A DNA stretch of 64,000 bases, taken from the NCBI RefSeq assembly GCF_900312815.1, contig NZ_OMPE01000007.1, positions 496,001-560,000 of the forward strand, written 5' to 3'. Under the pieces are notes generated by a model. It did not search any database and had not been told where the DNA came from. It saw only the letters and a list, made by a program, of their open reading frames with translations. Every line of letters begins with the position of its first letter. Position 1 is the stretch's first letter. The position numbers and the translations under genes were made by a program. This document shows, in pieces, positions 8,681 to 19,023 of this stretch. The stretch comes from Aquimarina sp. AU474 (GTDB taxonomy: Bacteria; Bacteroidota; Bacteroidia; Flavobacteriales; Flavobacteriaceae).

Positions 8681-9849
8681 TATGGAACCCTTTTACTAAA
8701 GGTTATTTTGAAAACCCATATACGCATCTCAAAGAATGTAGAGAAAAAAAACCAATACATAAAGGAGCTCATAATGAATGGATATTTTTTAGATATGAGG
8801 ACGTAAGCAAAATAATACGATCAAACGAATTTGAAGCATCTGAGTTGAGTGCATATTTTCAACAAAAAGAACCCTATATTTTTAAAAACACCAATGTATG
8901 TCCTTATCTGTCTAAAGGCACTCAAAAGTGGCCAATGTATTTAAATAATGATGATCATAAAAATTTAAGGTCAATAATGGGTAGATCCTTTAAAGAATTC
9001 AATCTAGATCTTATCATTAATGATTCAATAAACATATTACATGATCGATATAAGGATTCAAAAACTATTGATATAGTTGACTACTGTGCATATTTTATTT
9101 TCTTAGTTACAGAGAAACTTTTCGGGATTAAAGATTATGAGAGTTTTGAAAAAGTGAAAAAATATTCGAATATGTTGGCAAGAAGCCAAGATATATTCAT
9201 ACCGAAACAGGTTTATAAAGAAATAAATTCATGGTTTTTATGGGGGCAGGATATTTTTCATGACTCTGAATACAAAAAAAACATTATGCTTTTTGCTGAT
9301 CAATTGAATATAGACTACACTGAAGAAGATATGTATTCGATTATGTCAATTAGTGTAATGGCGGCTTTTGAAACTTCAAAAGACAATTTAACTATGGCAT
9401 TGTTTGAAATTCTAAAAAAACCAACTCTTATAAAGTACATATTAGGAAGTGACACTAAGAGTTTAAATCTTTTAATAGAAGAGTTATTCAGATTTTCCTC
9501 CCCTTTACAATATACCGTAAGGGTAAATAAGGAACCTTTCGAACATAAAAACACAATTATACCAGCTGGATCAAAATTATACCTATGCCTAGCCAGTGCA
9601 AATCGAGATCCTGATATTTTTAATGATCCGGATAAAATTATTCCTAATAGAAATCCTAATGAACATTTGGCATTTGGAGGAGGAAATCACTTTTGCTTAG
9701 GAGCTCAGATATCACGTCGAGAAATGAGATTTTGTTTAAAACCAATGATTAATTTTTTAAAAGATTATAAAATAGACAGTACGCAACAAATAAAATGGGC
9801 TAGACAAATTTTTATGAGAACCGTTGAATCATTAAACATTACGAAATAG
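8659..9849 (+). CDS. Cytochrome P450
   Basis: A 396-residue soluble bacterial-type P450. The heme-ligand loop AFGGGNHFCLGAQ carries Cys346. The K-helix ExxR appears as EELFRF, and the I-helix reads AAFETS, keeping the acid-Thr pair (Glu238-Thr239) that supports oxygen activation. The N-terminus (WNPFTKGYFENPYTHL) is typical and supports the ATG that lies within the ACP gene. No ferredoxin or reductase gene is nearby, so electrons must come from elsewhere. P450s acting on carrier-bound acyl or aminoacyl groups are known (BioI, and the CYPs of nonribosomal peptide pathways). The overlap with an ACP gene makes such a substrate a reasonable inference; it is not shown by the sequence. Confidence 0.93.
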   Translation: MDRSSEIVWNPFTKGYFENPYTHLKECREKKPIHKGAHNEWIFFRYEDVSKIIRSNEFEASELSAYFQQKEPYIFKNTNVCPYLSKGTQKWPMYLNNDDHKNLRSIMGRSFKEFNLDLIINDSINILHDRYKDSKTIDIVDYCAYFIFLVTEKLFGIKDYESFEKVKKYSNMLARSQDIFIPKQVYKEINSWFLWGQDIFHDSEYKKNIMLFADQLNIDYTEEDMYSIMSISVMAAFETSKDNLTMALFEILKKPTLIKYILGSDTKSLNLLIEELFRFSSPLQYTVRVNKEPFEHKNTIIPAGSKLYLCLASANRDPDIFNDPDKIIPNRNPNEHLAFGGGNHFCLGAQISRREMRFCLKPMINFLKDYKIDSTQQIKWARQIFMRTVESLNITK

Positions 9850-9909
9850 AATAATCCAATCTTATAAAAACTGATATTTTAATAGATTTTAAAATGAATT
9901 GTAAACTAA

Positions 9910-11292
9910 ATGATTGAATTTAATTTACTTCTAATCCTACTTTATGTATTAAGTTCTTTGGCTTTACTTTCTTTTTTTTCTAAAGAAAATAAATGGAAAG
10001 CTCTCTTAACTACTAGCTTGCTATTTTATTACATATTAGCTGGTTCCAAGCTATTTCTTTTAGTTTTTATTGCATATATAATATACCTATTTGGCTTTGT
10101 CATACAACGTAATCATTCTAAAACCAAAGTCGCAATATTTGCTATATTAATACCTTTAGTCATAGCAAAAGTAACGAACACCAGTTTTCATTTTGAAGAT
10201 TACATCACAAAGGACGTATGGCTTTTTGAATGGTTTAAGTGGTCATCATTATTTCAAATAATAGGTCTATCGTATTTCACTTTTAATAGTATTAGTTATT
10301 TAATTGATATTAAAAGAAAATACATAAAGCCTGAAAAGAATTTTTTTCTTTTATTACTATACCTAATTTACTTTCCGGCTATATTTTCAGGTCCACTGCA
10401 CAGAGCAAAATACTTAATAAAACAGTTTGAGATAATTTCTATTTCTGACACTTCCATTTCGAAGGGAACTCGTTTGATATTATTTGGATTATTTAAAAAC
10501 ATGGTTATTGCTCAAAGAATTTTCTCTTTGATCAATAACTTATTATCCACAGATATTAGTGGTTTTTATTATTTGGTATTGGGGCTACTTTTCTTTCTTT
10601 ATCTCTATAGTAACTTCAGTTCGTTTGTTGATCTTTTTCAAGGTATTTCTCAAATCTTCGGTATTCAATTAAAAGACAATTTTCGCAATAGAGTATATTT
10701 TTCTAATTCAAGACAAGAATTTTGGAAAGGGTGGCATATCACCTTAAACGAGTGGTTTAGAGATTATTTTTTCTTTGTTATTGCTAAATACGATAAAAAA
10801 AGAAAGTACACTGACTTATTTTTATTTATCACCTTTATATTAATCGCCTTATGGCACGAGGTCATATTTACACTTCTTGTTTGGGGGGTTTTGAATGGAT
10901 CATGGATTATACTCGAAAAAAAATTCGATTTAAAAAAACTTCCTTATGCCAAATTCAGGAAATCGGCAGGCTATCTATACCACCTATTTTTTTCAAGTAT
11001 ATTAGCTTTAATTTTCATCTCTTCTGATCTTAATTTTTTGGTTCAAAAACTTTTTGATGCTTCTTTTTTTCCTCAAGAAATTTTAGAGAATGAATTAATG
11101 AATATTATAATAATATCATGCTCATTTTTAATAATGGATTATCATTATAGTAAAGCTGGAAATACAAGGTTTGATAATTACCTACAGGATAAGTCTTTTT
11201 TAAATAGATGGTTTATTTACATTAAGTTAGCGATTATAATCTTGATATTTGGAGCGGGCACAGGAGTTGACAATTATTACATTTTATTCTGA
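9910..11292 (+). CDS. MBOAT-family membrane acyltransferase (AlgI/DltB-like)
   Basis: A 460-residue polytopic protein with about ten hydrophobic segments. The conserved MBOAT core is present: EFWKGWHITLNEWFRDY around residues 274-290, and the catalytic His316 in IALWHEVIFTLLVWGVLNG. In AlgI the corresponding segment reads LWHG; here a Glu follows the His. Related proteins move acetyl groups to exported polysaccharides (AlgI, PatA) or D-alanine to teichoic acid (DltB). With an ACP and P450 just upstream and an SGNH protein 8 bases downstream, it most likely transfers an acyl group across or at the inner membrane to an envelope acceptor. Donor and acceptor are unknown. Confidence 0.9.
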   Translation: MIEFNLLLILLYVLSSLALLSFFSKENKWKALLTTSLLFYYILAGSKLFLLVFIAYIIYLFGFVIQRNHSKTKVAIFAILIPLVIAKVTNTSFHFEDYITKDVWLFEWFKWSSLFQIIGLSYFTFNSISYLIDIKRKYIKPEKNFFLLLLYLIYFPAIFSGPLHRAKYLIKQFEIISISDTSISKGTRLILFGLFKNMVIAQRIFSLINNLLSTDISGFYYLVLGLLFFLYLYSNFSSFVDLFQGISQIFGIQLKDNFRNRVYFSNSRQEFWKGWHITLNEWFRDYFFFVIAKYDKKRKYTDLFLFITFILIALWHEVIFTLLVWGVLNGSWIILEKKFDLKKLPYAKFRKSAGYLYHLFFSSILALIFISSDLNFLVQKLFDASFFPQEILENELMNIIIISCSFLIMDYHYSKAGNTRFDNYLQDKSFLNRWFIYIKLAIIILIFGAGTGVDNYYILF

Positions 11293-11300
11293 CATATGGT

Positions 11301-12586
<1,286 letters not shown>

Positions 12587-12674
12587 TTATCTTTATATTA
12601 TCTATTTACAAAATATTGACTACATTTATTACGTAACTGATACCAACTTATTATTTTTAAACCACCCTATATCT

Positions 12675-13448
12675 ATGAAAAAATTTCTACTTTTTATTAC
12701 GATTATTGCTGTCTTTTCATGTAAAAAACAATCTAACGAATCCAAAAATAATACTGATCAGGAAACCGAAAAAGAAGAGGTTACCACTATAATAGATTTA
12801 AATAGACAAGATTCTATCGAATATGATTCAGCTATTGTAAATAAATTATCTGAAAAAGAAATTTCATCCACATTTACAAGAAGAAAAAAAGGTCAATTAG
12901 GAATTGATTACCCCATATACCAAGCATATTCGTATAAAGATCAATTAGGAGAATACTATTTATTATTAACCGATCATTTTTCAGAAACAAACGAAGAAAA
13001 TGATTCATTATATAACCATATACAAGCACTTAAAATATCAAATAAAAATAAGCAATTGAAAAAAAGTTCTTCTATCAAAGATGACATTGATGAGGATTGG
13101 GAAACTTCGATTGGGTTTTGGAATGCATACTCATCACTAACCGATTTGGATGAGGATGGTATAGTCGACCTGCTATTAGTATATGGAACGAAAGGACAAA
13201 ATGACTATGTTGACGGACGAGTAAAAATTATGCTCTATCACAATAAAAGACGAATAACCATTAGACATCAAAACAGTGACATAAAAGGCGGAAGACTAAC
13301 TAAAATTAGTAGTAAATTTTACGCATTACCTGAAAAAATACAAAATATCATTAAAGACAAAATGAAACTAATGATAAAAAATAGTCATGCATCTTTTGCT
13401 GAAGGCTGGGAAGATAAAATGAAAAATAGCGCTACTCGTATTGAGTAG
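12675..13448 (+). CDS. Lipoprotein with DxDxDG-type segment, unknown function
   Basis: A 257-residue lipoprotein: the lipobox AVFSC precedes a Lys/Ser/Asn-rich linker. The body contains an STFTRRKKGQLGI segment and, near residue 155, WNAYSSLTDLDEDGIVDLLL, in which DLDEDGIVD resembles a calcium-binding or FG-GAP-like loop. The C-terminal part is helical and Lys-rich. It resembles proteins automatically named M949_RS01915-family surface polysaccharide proteins, but that link is from memory of motif shape and is weak. The gene ends inside a hairpin shared with the convergent phosphatase gene. Confidence 0.6.
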   Translation: MKKFLLFITIIAVFSCKKQSNESKNNTDQETEKEEVTTIIDLNRQDSIEYDSAIVNKLSEKEISSTFTRRKKGQLGIDYPIYQAYSYKDQLGEYYLLLTDHFSETNEENDSLYNHIQALKISNKNKQLKKSSSIKDDIDEDWETSIGFWNAYSSLTDLDEDGIVDLLLVYGTKGQNDYVDGRVKIMLYHNKRRITIRHQNSDIKGGRLTKISSKFYALPEKIQNIIKDKMKLMIKNSHASFAEGWEDKMKNSATRIE

Positions 13449-13455
13449 CACTATT
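13425..13455. terminator. Hairpin terminator between convergent genes
   Basis: A stem of AATAG and GCTACTC pairing with GAGTAGC and CTATT, with one C/A mismatch and the loop GTATT, overlaps the last codons of the lipoprotein gene. An A-run on its left gives a T-run on the minus strand, so it fits best as terminator of the leftward EEP phosphatase gene; on the plus strand only a weak T-rich tail follows. Confidence 0.7.
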
Positions 13456-13497
13456 ATATTTAATCCATATATTAAATATAATTTTATACCTCAAAGT

Positions 13498-14514
13498 TTA
13501 TAACTTAATTCTAGACGATATTGGGTAGTGATCCGATAGCTCTTGATCAAAATTTTTAAACTCGAGTACTTCAAAATCCTGAGGTACCAAAATAAAATCT
13601 ATCCGAACGGGAAACAAATCAAACTCTAAAGTTGTTCCAAACCCCCTACCCGCTTCTTTAAAAGCATCCTGAAGTCCTTTTGAAATAACCTTATTATACA
13701 CATAAGAATATGCCGAGTTATTAAAATCACCCATTACAATATTTTTATACGGTGATGTTTTCATGTGTTTGATCAGTTTTTCTACTTGCTCTTGCTGTCT
13801 CTCAAACGAAATTTGAATTCTTTTAAGCAGTTTTTGAGAATCTTCTTTTGCAAGTTTATCGGTATTAGAACTTATTTTATGAGATTGCAAATGCACATTA
13901 TATATGCGTACAGTATCTTCCTTAATTACAATATCAGAAAAAATAATATTATTAGCCGTTTTTTTAAAATGTAAAGACCCTTTATTAATAATAGGAAATT
14001 TAGAAAAAACTACTAAAGCCAATTCACCATTGTCATTATTAAAATCTTGATACTTATAAGGGTATTGCGTAAAATCTGAGTCTGGATTGTTATAGTACTC
14101 TTGAGCACAAAAAATATCCGGATTTTCTGCACGGATCATTTTAGAAATATCCTGAGGAATAACATCAGAATCTATCCAACGAAATCTATTAAAACTTCGA
14201 ACATTAAAGCTTAATATCGAGATTCCCTCTTTATTATCATCGGTAGATTTACCACTTAACTTATACAAAGAAGAAACATGAGAGATACCTAATATTAAAA
14301 CTACCAGAGAAAGTATTCCTTTTTTATTTAGTAACACAACCCAATACACCAAAAAGATTGCATTAATAACAATCAAAATAGGTACCGCCAAACTTAATAC
14401 AGATAATAGCGGAAAAGTTTTTGGAGAAACATAAGGCAATAAATACGATAGTAATAGCGTACATGCCGCTATAGAATTCATCAAAAAGACAAATTTGTTT
14501 ATTAATTTCCTCAT
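13498..14514 (-). CDS. Endonuclease/exonuclease/phosphatase-family membrane protein
   Basis: A 338-residue protein with three N-terminal hydrophobic segments (about residues 8-90) and a C-terminal EEP-fold domain. The fold is shown by ISILSFNVRSFNRF (Asn metal ligand), PDIFCAQEYY (catalytic Glu), YNVHLQSHK, NIVMGDFNNSAYSY and the terminal LSDHYPIS (Asp-His pair). The domain would face one side of the membrane and cleave a phosphodiester or phosphomonoester; members include nucleases and lipid phosphatases, and the sequence does not decide between them. It is the last gene of the leftward run beginning at the TPR gene. Confidence 0.88.
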   Translation of the reverse strand: MRKLINKFVFLMNSIAACTLLLSYLLPYVSPKTFPLLSVLSLAVPILIVINAIFLVYWVVLLNKKGILSLVVLILGISHVSSLYKLSGKSTDDNKEGISILSFNVRSFNRFRWIDSDVIPQDISKMIRAENPDIFCAQEYYNNPDSDFTQYPYKYQDFNNDNGELALVVFSKFPIINKGSLHFKKTANNIIFSDIVIKEDTVRIYNVHLQSHKISSNTDKLAKEDSQKLLKRIQISFERQQEQVEKLIKHMKTSPYKNIVMGDFNNSAYSYVYNKVISKGLQDAFKEAGRGFGTTLEFDLFPVRIDFILVPQDFEVLEFKNFDQELSDHYPISSRIKL

Positions 14515-14524
14515 ACTCGTACTC

Positions 14525-15409
14525 CTATTCCTTACCTGCCTTAAATAAAAAGTCTTTTTCTTCTTTGGTTAAACTATCATATCCGCTTTTACTAATCTTA
14601 TCCAAAATAGAGTCAATTTGTTGCTGATTAGGGTTTTTAACTTGTTTCTTTAATGAGGTAGTTTTTTTGGTAGATTTTGCATATGTTTTTGATTTATGCA
14701 CTGTTTTTAAAGGACTCTTCTTTTGGGCTTTGAATAAATTTACAAATCCATCCATCATTTTTTCAAACCAGGCACCTATATCATTTCCTTTCTTGAGCTG
14801 CATGGCATAAACATATCCAAATATTGCGCCTCCTAAATGAGCAATTAAACCACCCGCATTACCAGAAGTAGGTATTTGAATTAAATCTGATAAGACTACA
14901 AAAACTCCTATTTGCCATAATTTTACATTAAAAAAGATAATTCTAACTTCTGCATTAGGCGTATATGCCGCTATAAAAATCATTATTGCTCGAACAGCTG
15001 CAGAAGCTCCAATAAGATACGCTAAGCTACCAGATAATACCGGGAACACATTATAAGACAAAACAAACAATAATCCACCACATAAAGCTCCTAATAAATA
15101 TATCGTCAAGAACCTTTTCTCTGTAAATAGATTTAAGACATATTGCCCAAACCAATATAATACTAACATATTCCAGAAGATATGCCAAAAATCAAAATGC
15201 AAAAAACTATAAGTTAGTATACTCCATATTTGTATAACCAAGGCTCCAGGCTCAACTGGTAATACAAACCACTCCATAAGAACGCCTGCTTGTGTTTTAA
15301 AAATCCAAGAGCCTAACGTGGCAAATAGAAATAGTAAAACATTAATAACAATAAGCTTAATAACAATATTAGCCGTTTTAAATTGATATGTTATATTATT
15401 AACTGCCAT
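14525..15409 (-). CDS. Rhomboid intramembrane serine protease (second copy)
   Basis: A 294-residue rhomboid. The catalytic Ser is in YLIGASAAVRA and the catalytic His in GGLIAHLGGAIFGY; the HFDFWHIFWNML segment supplies the conserved His and Asn of TM2. After the six-segment core comes a basic linker and a short C-terminal helical module (DSLTKEEKDFLFKAG, DUF6576-like). The start is placed at 15409, one base after the upstream rhomboid stop codon; a longer frame would overlap that gene by more than 60 bases. Close coupling with the first rhomboid suggests joint function. The substrate is unknown. Confidence 0.9.
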   Translation of the reverse strand: MAVNNITYQFKTANIVIKLIVINVLLFLFATLGSWIFKTQAGVLMEWFVLPVEPGALVIQIWSILTYSFLHFDFWHIFWNMLVLYWFGQYVLNLFTEKRFLTIYLLGALCGGLLFVLSYNVFPVLSGSLAYLIGASAAVRAIMIFIAAYTPNAEVRIIFFNVKLWQIGVFVVLSDLIQIPTSGNAGGLIAHLGGAIFGYVYAMQLKKGNDIGAWFEKMMDGFVNLFKAQKKSPLKTVHKSKTYAKSTKKTTSLKKQVKNPNQQQIDSILDKISKSGYDSLTKEEKDFLFKAGKE

Positions 15410-15410
15410 C

Positions 15411-16163
15411 TTAATACCAACGATGTTGATTAAATGAATTTTTTTTCCAGTACCACATGGTAATAAAACCAATTACAGCACCACCAATATGCGCCCAATG
15501 TGCTACATTAGAAGGTCCTAATATAGCTTGACCCGTAATACCACCATATAAATCTAATAAGAAATATCCTCCTATCAAGTATTTAGCTTTAATCGGTATT
15601 GGAATAAACATAATATACAAAGGCAAATTAGGAAATAACACAGCAAAAGCGGCCAAAACTCCAAAAATAGCTCCCGATGCGCCAACCATTGGTGTTACAT
15701 AAGCTCTAATCATTTTTTCGGTAACTTCTTGTGAAATGCCAGGGTATACTTTATACTGACCTGAAGAAATTGCATCCTGAATAAATGTACCAATTTCCGA
15801 AGATGACAAACCTGCTTCTAAATAAGCTTCATATCCCGGGTTAAATTGAAAATAGGTAAATAAAATTTGACATCCTACAGATCCTAAGCCAGAAAATAAA
15901 TAAATAAAAATAAATCTTTTTTGACCTAAAGAGTTTTCCAAATGACTTCCAAACATATACAATGCAAACATATTGAAGAATATATGCCCTGCATCTGCAT
16001 GCATAAACATATGACTAATTAATTGCCATATCTGAAAGTTATCATTTTTTGGGAACCATAATGCAAACCATGCGAACGCATTATCTCCCAGAGAAATTGA
16101 TCCTATAAAAACAATCACATTGATTATCAATAAGACCTTTACTGTTTCTGTAATTCTCCCCAT
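15411..16163 (-). CDS. Rhomboid intramembrane serine protease (first copy)
   Basis: A 250-residue rhomboid with six membrane segments. The catalytic Ser lies in PMVGASGAIFGV and the His in VAHWAHIGGAVIGF; the L1/TM2 region HMFMHADAGHIFFNMFALY is a classic match. About 45 extra residues between TM2/TM3 and the Ser segment carry a soluble loop. It starts 7 bases after mutL and is followed at once by a second, less similar rhomboid, so the two arose by an old duplication rather than a recent one. Both keep the catalytic pair. Confidence 0.93.
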   Translation of the reverse strand: MGRITETVKVLLIINVIVFIGSISLGDNAFAWFALWFPKNDNFQIWQLISHMFMHADAGHIFFNMFALYMFGSHLENSLGQKRFIFIYLFSGLGSVGCQILFTYFQFNPGYEAYLEAGLSSSEIGTFIQDAISSGQYKVYPGISQEVTEKMIRAYVTPMVGASGAIFGVLAAFAVLFPNLPLYIMFIPIPIKAKYLIGGYFLLDLYGGITGQAILGPSNVAHWAHIGGAVIGFITMWYWKKNSFNQHRWY

Positions 16164-16170
16164 TTATTTT

Positions 16171-18048
16171 CTAAAATTTCTTATCGATTTCATCTACTGT
16201 TAACGTGATGAAAGTCGGCTTATTATCTGGTGTTACTGTTGGTTCGGTACAGGCAAATAAACTATTTGCCATATATTGTTGTTGTTCTTGAGCTAGTTCT
16301 ACTCCGGTTCGTATAGCCAAACTCCTAGCTATTGATTTTGCCAAAGCATCAGTTTGCGAAAATCCACTTTCTGGCACTTCATTTTCTAAATCACTAAGTA
16401 ATTGCTCTAATAATACTGCGACTTCTTTTTCTTGCACCGCAGAAGGAATAGCATTAATTTCTATTTCTCCTAATGAAGAGTCCCCAAAAACGAACCCTGC
16501 ATTTTCTAACTGCTCTTTTACAGTTTCTAAAAGCGCTACCTCTTGTTTGGAAAAAGAAATTTTTAAAGGAAACAACAACTGCTGGCTAGCTGCACTAGCC
16601 ATTGTAATATTACGTAATAATTCTTCGTATAATATTCTTTGATGTGCACGATGTTGGTGTATTACCACCATACCACTTTTAATGGTTGTGACTATATATT
16701 TTCTTTTAAGTTGATAAGTAGTTTGTTGACCCAAATCTTTTTTCTCATCTTCAAATAGTTCTCCGGTCACTTCGGCACTCTCAAACTCTATCGAAGAAAA
16801 TTCGGTATCCTTAGTATTAAGTTTACTTACTTCAGACTCTAATCCCGCATATAAATTTTCCCAATCCCCAGCTGATTCTTTCTTAAAGGAAGTATATTGT
16901 TTAGAAGAAGAAGAACCACTACTACTAGGTACTTTTTCTTCAGTAAAAGGATTAAAGCTTCTGTCTACTTCTATTATCGGCGCCTGTGCCTCTTTACCTT
17001 TAAATTCATAAGGAGTATCCATCGATGCATCCCTATTAAAATCTAATACGGGCGCCACATTAAATTGTCCTAGACTATGTTTTATTGTAGCACGCAACAT
17101 AGCATATAAAGCATGTTCGTCTTCAAACTTAATTTCAGTTTTTGTGGGATGAATATTAATATCAATAGACATAGGGTCTACCTCCAAATAGATAAAGTAA
17201 CTAGGGTTTGATTTATCTTTTAAAAGACCTTCAAAGGCAGCATTAACAGCATGATTAAGATAACCACTTTTAATAAATCTATTATTAACAAAGAAAAACT
17301 GCTCTCCTCTTGATCTTTTTGCATATTCTGGTTTACCCACAAAACCACTTATAGTAACTAGATCTGTCTCCTCCTCTATCGGCACTAGTTTTTCGTTAGT
17401 TTTTCCTCCAAAAATATTTACTATACGCTGTCTATGATTCGAAATGGGCAGATTAAATATCTCAGAGCCATTATGATACATATCAAATCTTATCGAAGGA
17501 TGAGCCATAGAGACGCGATGAAATTCATCAATGATATGGCGCAATTCTACAGCATTAGATTTCAAAAAATTTCTTCTAGCTGGAATATTATAAAATAAAT
17601 TTTTTACGCTTATTGCAGTTCCTTTGGGCGTTGCACATACCTCTTGTGATGTCACTTTGCTACCTTCAATCTTAATTTCGGTTCCTGTTTCGTCTTTTTC
17701 CTGCTTCGTTTTTAGCTCTACATGTGCAATAGCCGCAATAGAAGCTAAGGCCTCTCCTCTAAAACCTTTGGTATCTAAGTGAAAAAGATCTTCGGCAGAT
17801 TTAATCTTAGAAGTTGCATGACGCTCAAAACTAAGTCGAGCATCAGTAACGCTCATACCTACACCATCATCAATAACCTGAATAAGTGTTTTTCCTGCTT
17901 CTTTTATAATCAATTTGATATAAGAAGACTGAGCATCTATTGCATTTTCCAACAATTCTTTTACTACAGAAGCTGGTCTTTGTACGACCTCTCCAGCAGC
18001 AATTTGATTAGCAACGTGATCTGGTAATAGTTGTATGATATCTGACAT
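16171..18048 (-). CDS. mutL: DNA mismatch repair protein MutL
   Basis: A 625-residue mismatch-repair ATPase that couples MutS recognition to strand processing. The GHKL ATPase motifs are clear: VVKELLENAIDA (motif I), IDDGVGM (II) and GFRGEALASIAAIA (III). The start is ATG at 18048, in a TGATG overlap with the preceding gene. The C-terminal domain has VIHQHRAHQRILYEEL (around residues 455-475) where endonuclease-type MutL proteins carry DQHA-x2-E-x4-E: the Asp and first Glu are replaced by His and Gln. The C-terminal end reads PDNKPTFITL where CPHGRP is expected. This suggests loss of nuclease activity, although no MutH was seen here. Confidence 0.95.
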   Translation of the reverse strand: MSDIIQLLPDHVANQIAAGEVVQRPASVVKELLENAIDAQSSYIKLIIKEAGKTLIQVIDDGVGMSVTDARLSFERHATSKIKSAEDLFHLDTKGFRGEALASIAAIAHVELKTKQEKDETGTEIKIEGSKVTSQEVCATPKGTAISVKNLFYNIPARRNFLKSNAVELRHIIDEFHRVSMAHPSIRFDMYHNGSEIFNLPISNHRQRIVNIFGGKTNEKLVPIEEETDLVTISGFVGKPEYAKRSRGEQFFFVNNRFIKSGYLNHAVNAAFEGLLKDKSNPSYFIYLEVDPMSIDINIHPTKTEIKFEDEHALYAMLRATIKHSLGQFNVAPVLDFNRDASMDTPYEFKGKEAQAPIIEVDRSFNPFTEEKVPSSSGSSSSKQYTSFKKESAGDWENLYAGLESEVSKLNTKDTEFSSIEFESAEVTGELFEDEKKDLGQQTTYQLKRKYIVTTIKSGMVVIHQHRAHQRILYEELLRNITMASAASQQLLFPLKISFSKQEVALLETVKEQLENAGFVFGDSSLGEIEINAIPSAVQEKEVAVLLEQLLSDLENEVPESGFSQTDALAKSIARSLAIRTGVELAQEQQQYMANSLFACTEPTVTPDNKPTFITLTVDEIDKKF

Positions 18049-18338
18049 CAAGAATCTGTAAAGAATATGGACAAATCAAAATCTATAAAATATAAAAAAA
18101 CAAAAAGGAGTGCACCTATAATCCACAAAATTCTTGTGTTTACCTTTTTATCAGCACCATGCTTTAGTTCATCCCAAGCATCATTAAAAGTACTTTTAAT
18201 GTTTTTGTTTTTTCCTACTGTAGATCGGAATTTATCAAACTTCTGTTCCATTTGATAAGGGTTCCCTTCTCCTTTATCATCCCAATACCTGGGAGAATAA
18301 CTGAATTTTTTATTTTTTCTTGTCTTGAAGATTCCCAT
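18048..18338 (-). CDS. Small membrane protein upstream of mutL
   Basis: A 96-residue protein with a basic N-terminus (MGIFKTRKNKKFSYSPRYWDD), a charged helical middle part and a single C-terminal membrane segment (ILWIIGALLFVFLYFI) close to the end, so tail-anchored in appearance. Relatives are often auto-named riboflavin synthase subunit beta, probably only because the gene lies next to ribH; nothing in it resembles that enzyme. Its stop codon overlaps the mutL start as TGATG, so translation is probably coupled. Function unknown. Confidence 0.8.
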   Translation of the reverse strand: MGIFKTRKNKKFSYSPRYWDDKGEGNPYQMEQKFDKFRSTVGKNKNIKSTFNDAWDELKHGADKKVNTRILWIIGALLFVFLYFIDFDLSIFFTDS

Positions 18339-18450
18339 AATAAACCAAAGGTACTTAAAAATGTATTGAAATGTAAAGCTTTTAGCATTACAATAACATC
18401 AAAATATCAACAATTAGGCCACTAATAAGAGTCCGAAAACGGTGAGAATA

Positions 18451-18954
18451 CTATTTATAAAACGTCGCATCTTTTCGCAATTGAGCCATTTTAATTGCGG
18501 CTATTGCGGCTTCGGTACCTTTATTACCATGTTTCCCTCCAGAACGATCAATAGATTGTTGCATAGTATTATCGGTTAACACACAAAAAATAACTGGTAT
18601 ATCACTTTTGATATTAAGATCTTTGATTCCTTGAGTAACTCCATCGCACACAAAATCAAAATGTTTGGTTTCACCTTGTATTACAGAACCTATAGCAATT
18701 ACAGCATCGAGCATATCAAAAGATTCTAGCATTTTTTTACACCCATAAATCAACTCAAAACTACCTGGGACATTCCATCTCACAATATTTTCTTTTATTG
18801 CCCCACAATCTGTTAATGCATCAAACGCTCCCTGAAACAACCCTTGCGTAATTGTCTCGTTCCATTCTGAAACAACAATCCCAAACCGAAAGTTCTTCGC
18901 GTTTGGGATTATTGCCTTATCATATTCTGATAAATTTTTATTTTCTGTAGCCAT
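18451..18954 (-). CDS. ribH: 6,7-Dimethyl-8-ribityllumazine synthase
   Basis: A 167-residue enzyme for the penultimate step of riboflavin synthesis, joining 5-amino-6-ribitylaminouracil with 3,4-dihydroxy-2-butanone 4-phosphate. The substrate-binding segment VSEWNETIT is near residue 29, VPGSFEL near 63, and the catalytic His in IGSVIQGETKHFDFVC near residue 98. The end NKGTEAAIAAIKMA is also typical. No other riboflavin gene is in the window and no FMN riboswitch was seen upstream. Confidence 0.96.
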   Translation of the reverse strand: MATENKNLSEYDKAIIPNAKNFRFGIVVSEWNETITQGLFQGAFDALTDCGAIKENIVRWNVPGSFELIYGCKKMLESFDMLDAVIAIGSVIQGETKHFDFVCDGVTQGIKDLNIKSDIPVIFCVLTDNTMQQSIDRSGGKHGNKGTEAAIAAIKMAQLRKDATFYK

Positions 18955-19023
18955 ACATATTTAAAGTTTTTGTGTTTTAGGTTTAAAGTTTCGCCTAAAA
19001 AACTTGAAACTTCAAACTGTAAA

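Noticed and set aside
13641..13652. CCCCCTACCC, similar to the reverse of the ECF -35 box
   Set aside because: It lies inside the EEP phosphatase coding region, lacks the final T/A of ACCCTACCC, and no AACG stands 15 bases away.
18048..18338. Riboflavin synthase beta subunit as name of the small protein near ribH
   Set aside because: It is a 96-residue tail-anchored protein with none of the lumazine or riboflavin synthase motifs; only the neighbour is a riboflavin gene.
18961..19000. TTTTAGG/CCTAAAA hairpin between the TPR gene and ribH
   Set aside because: The loop is 12 bases and no T-run follows on the minus strand, so it does not qualify as a terminator or a riboswitch.
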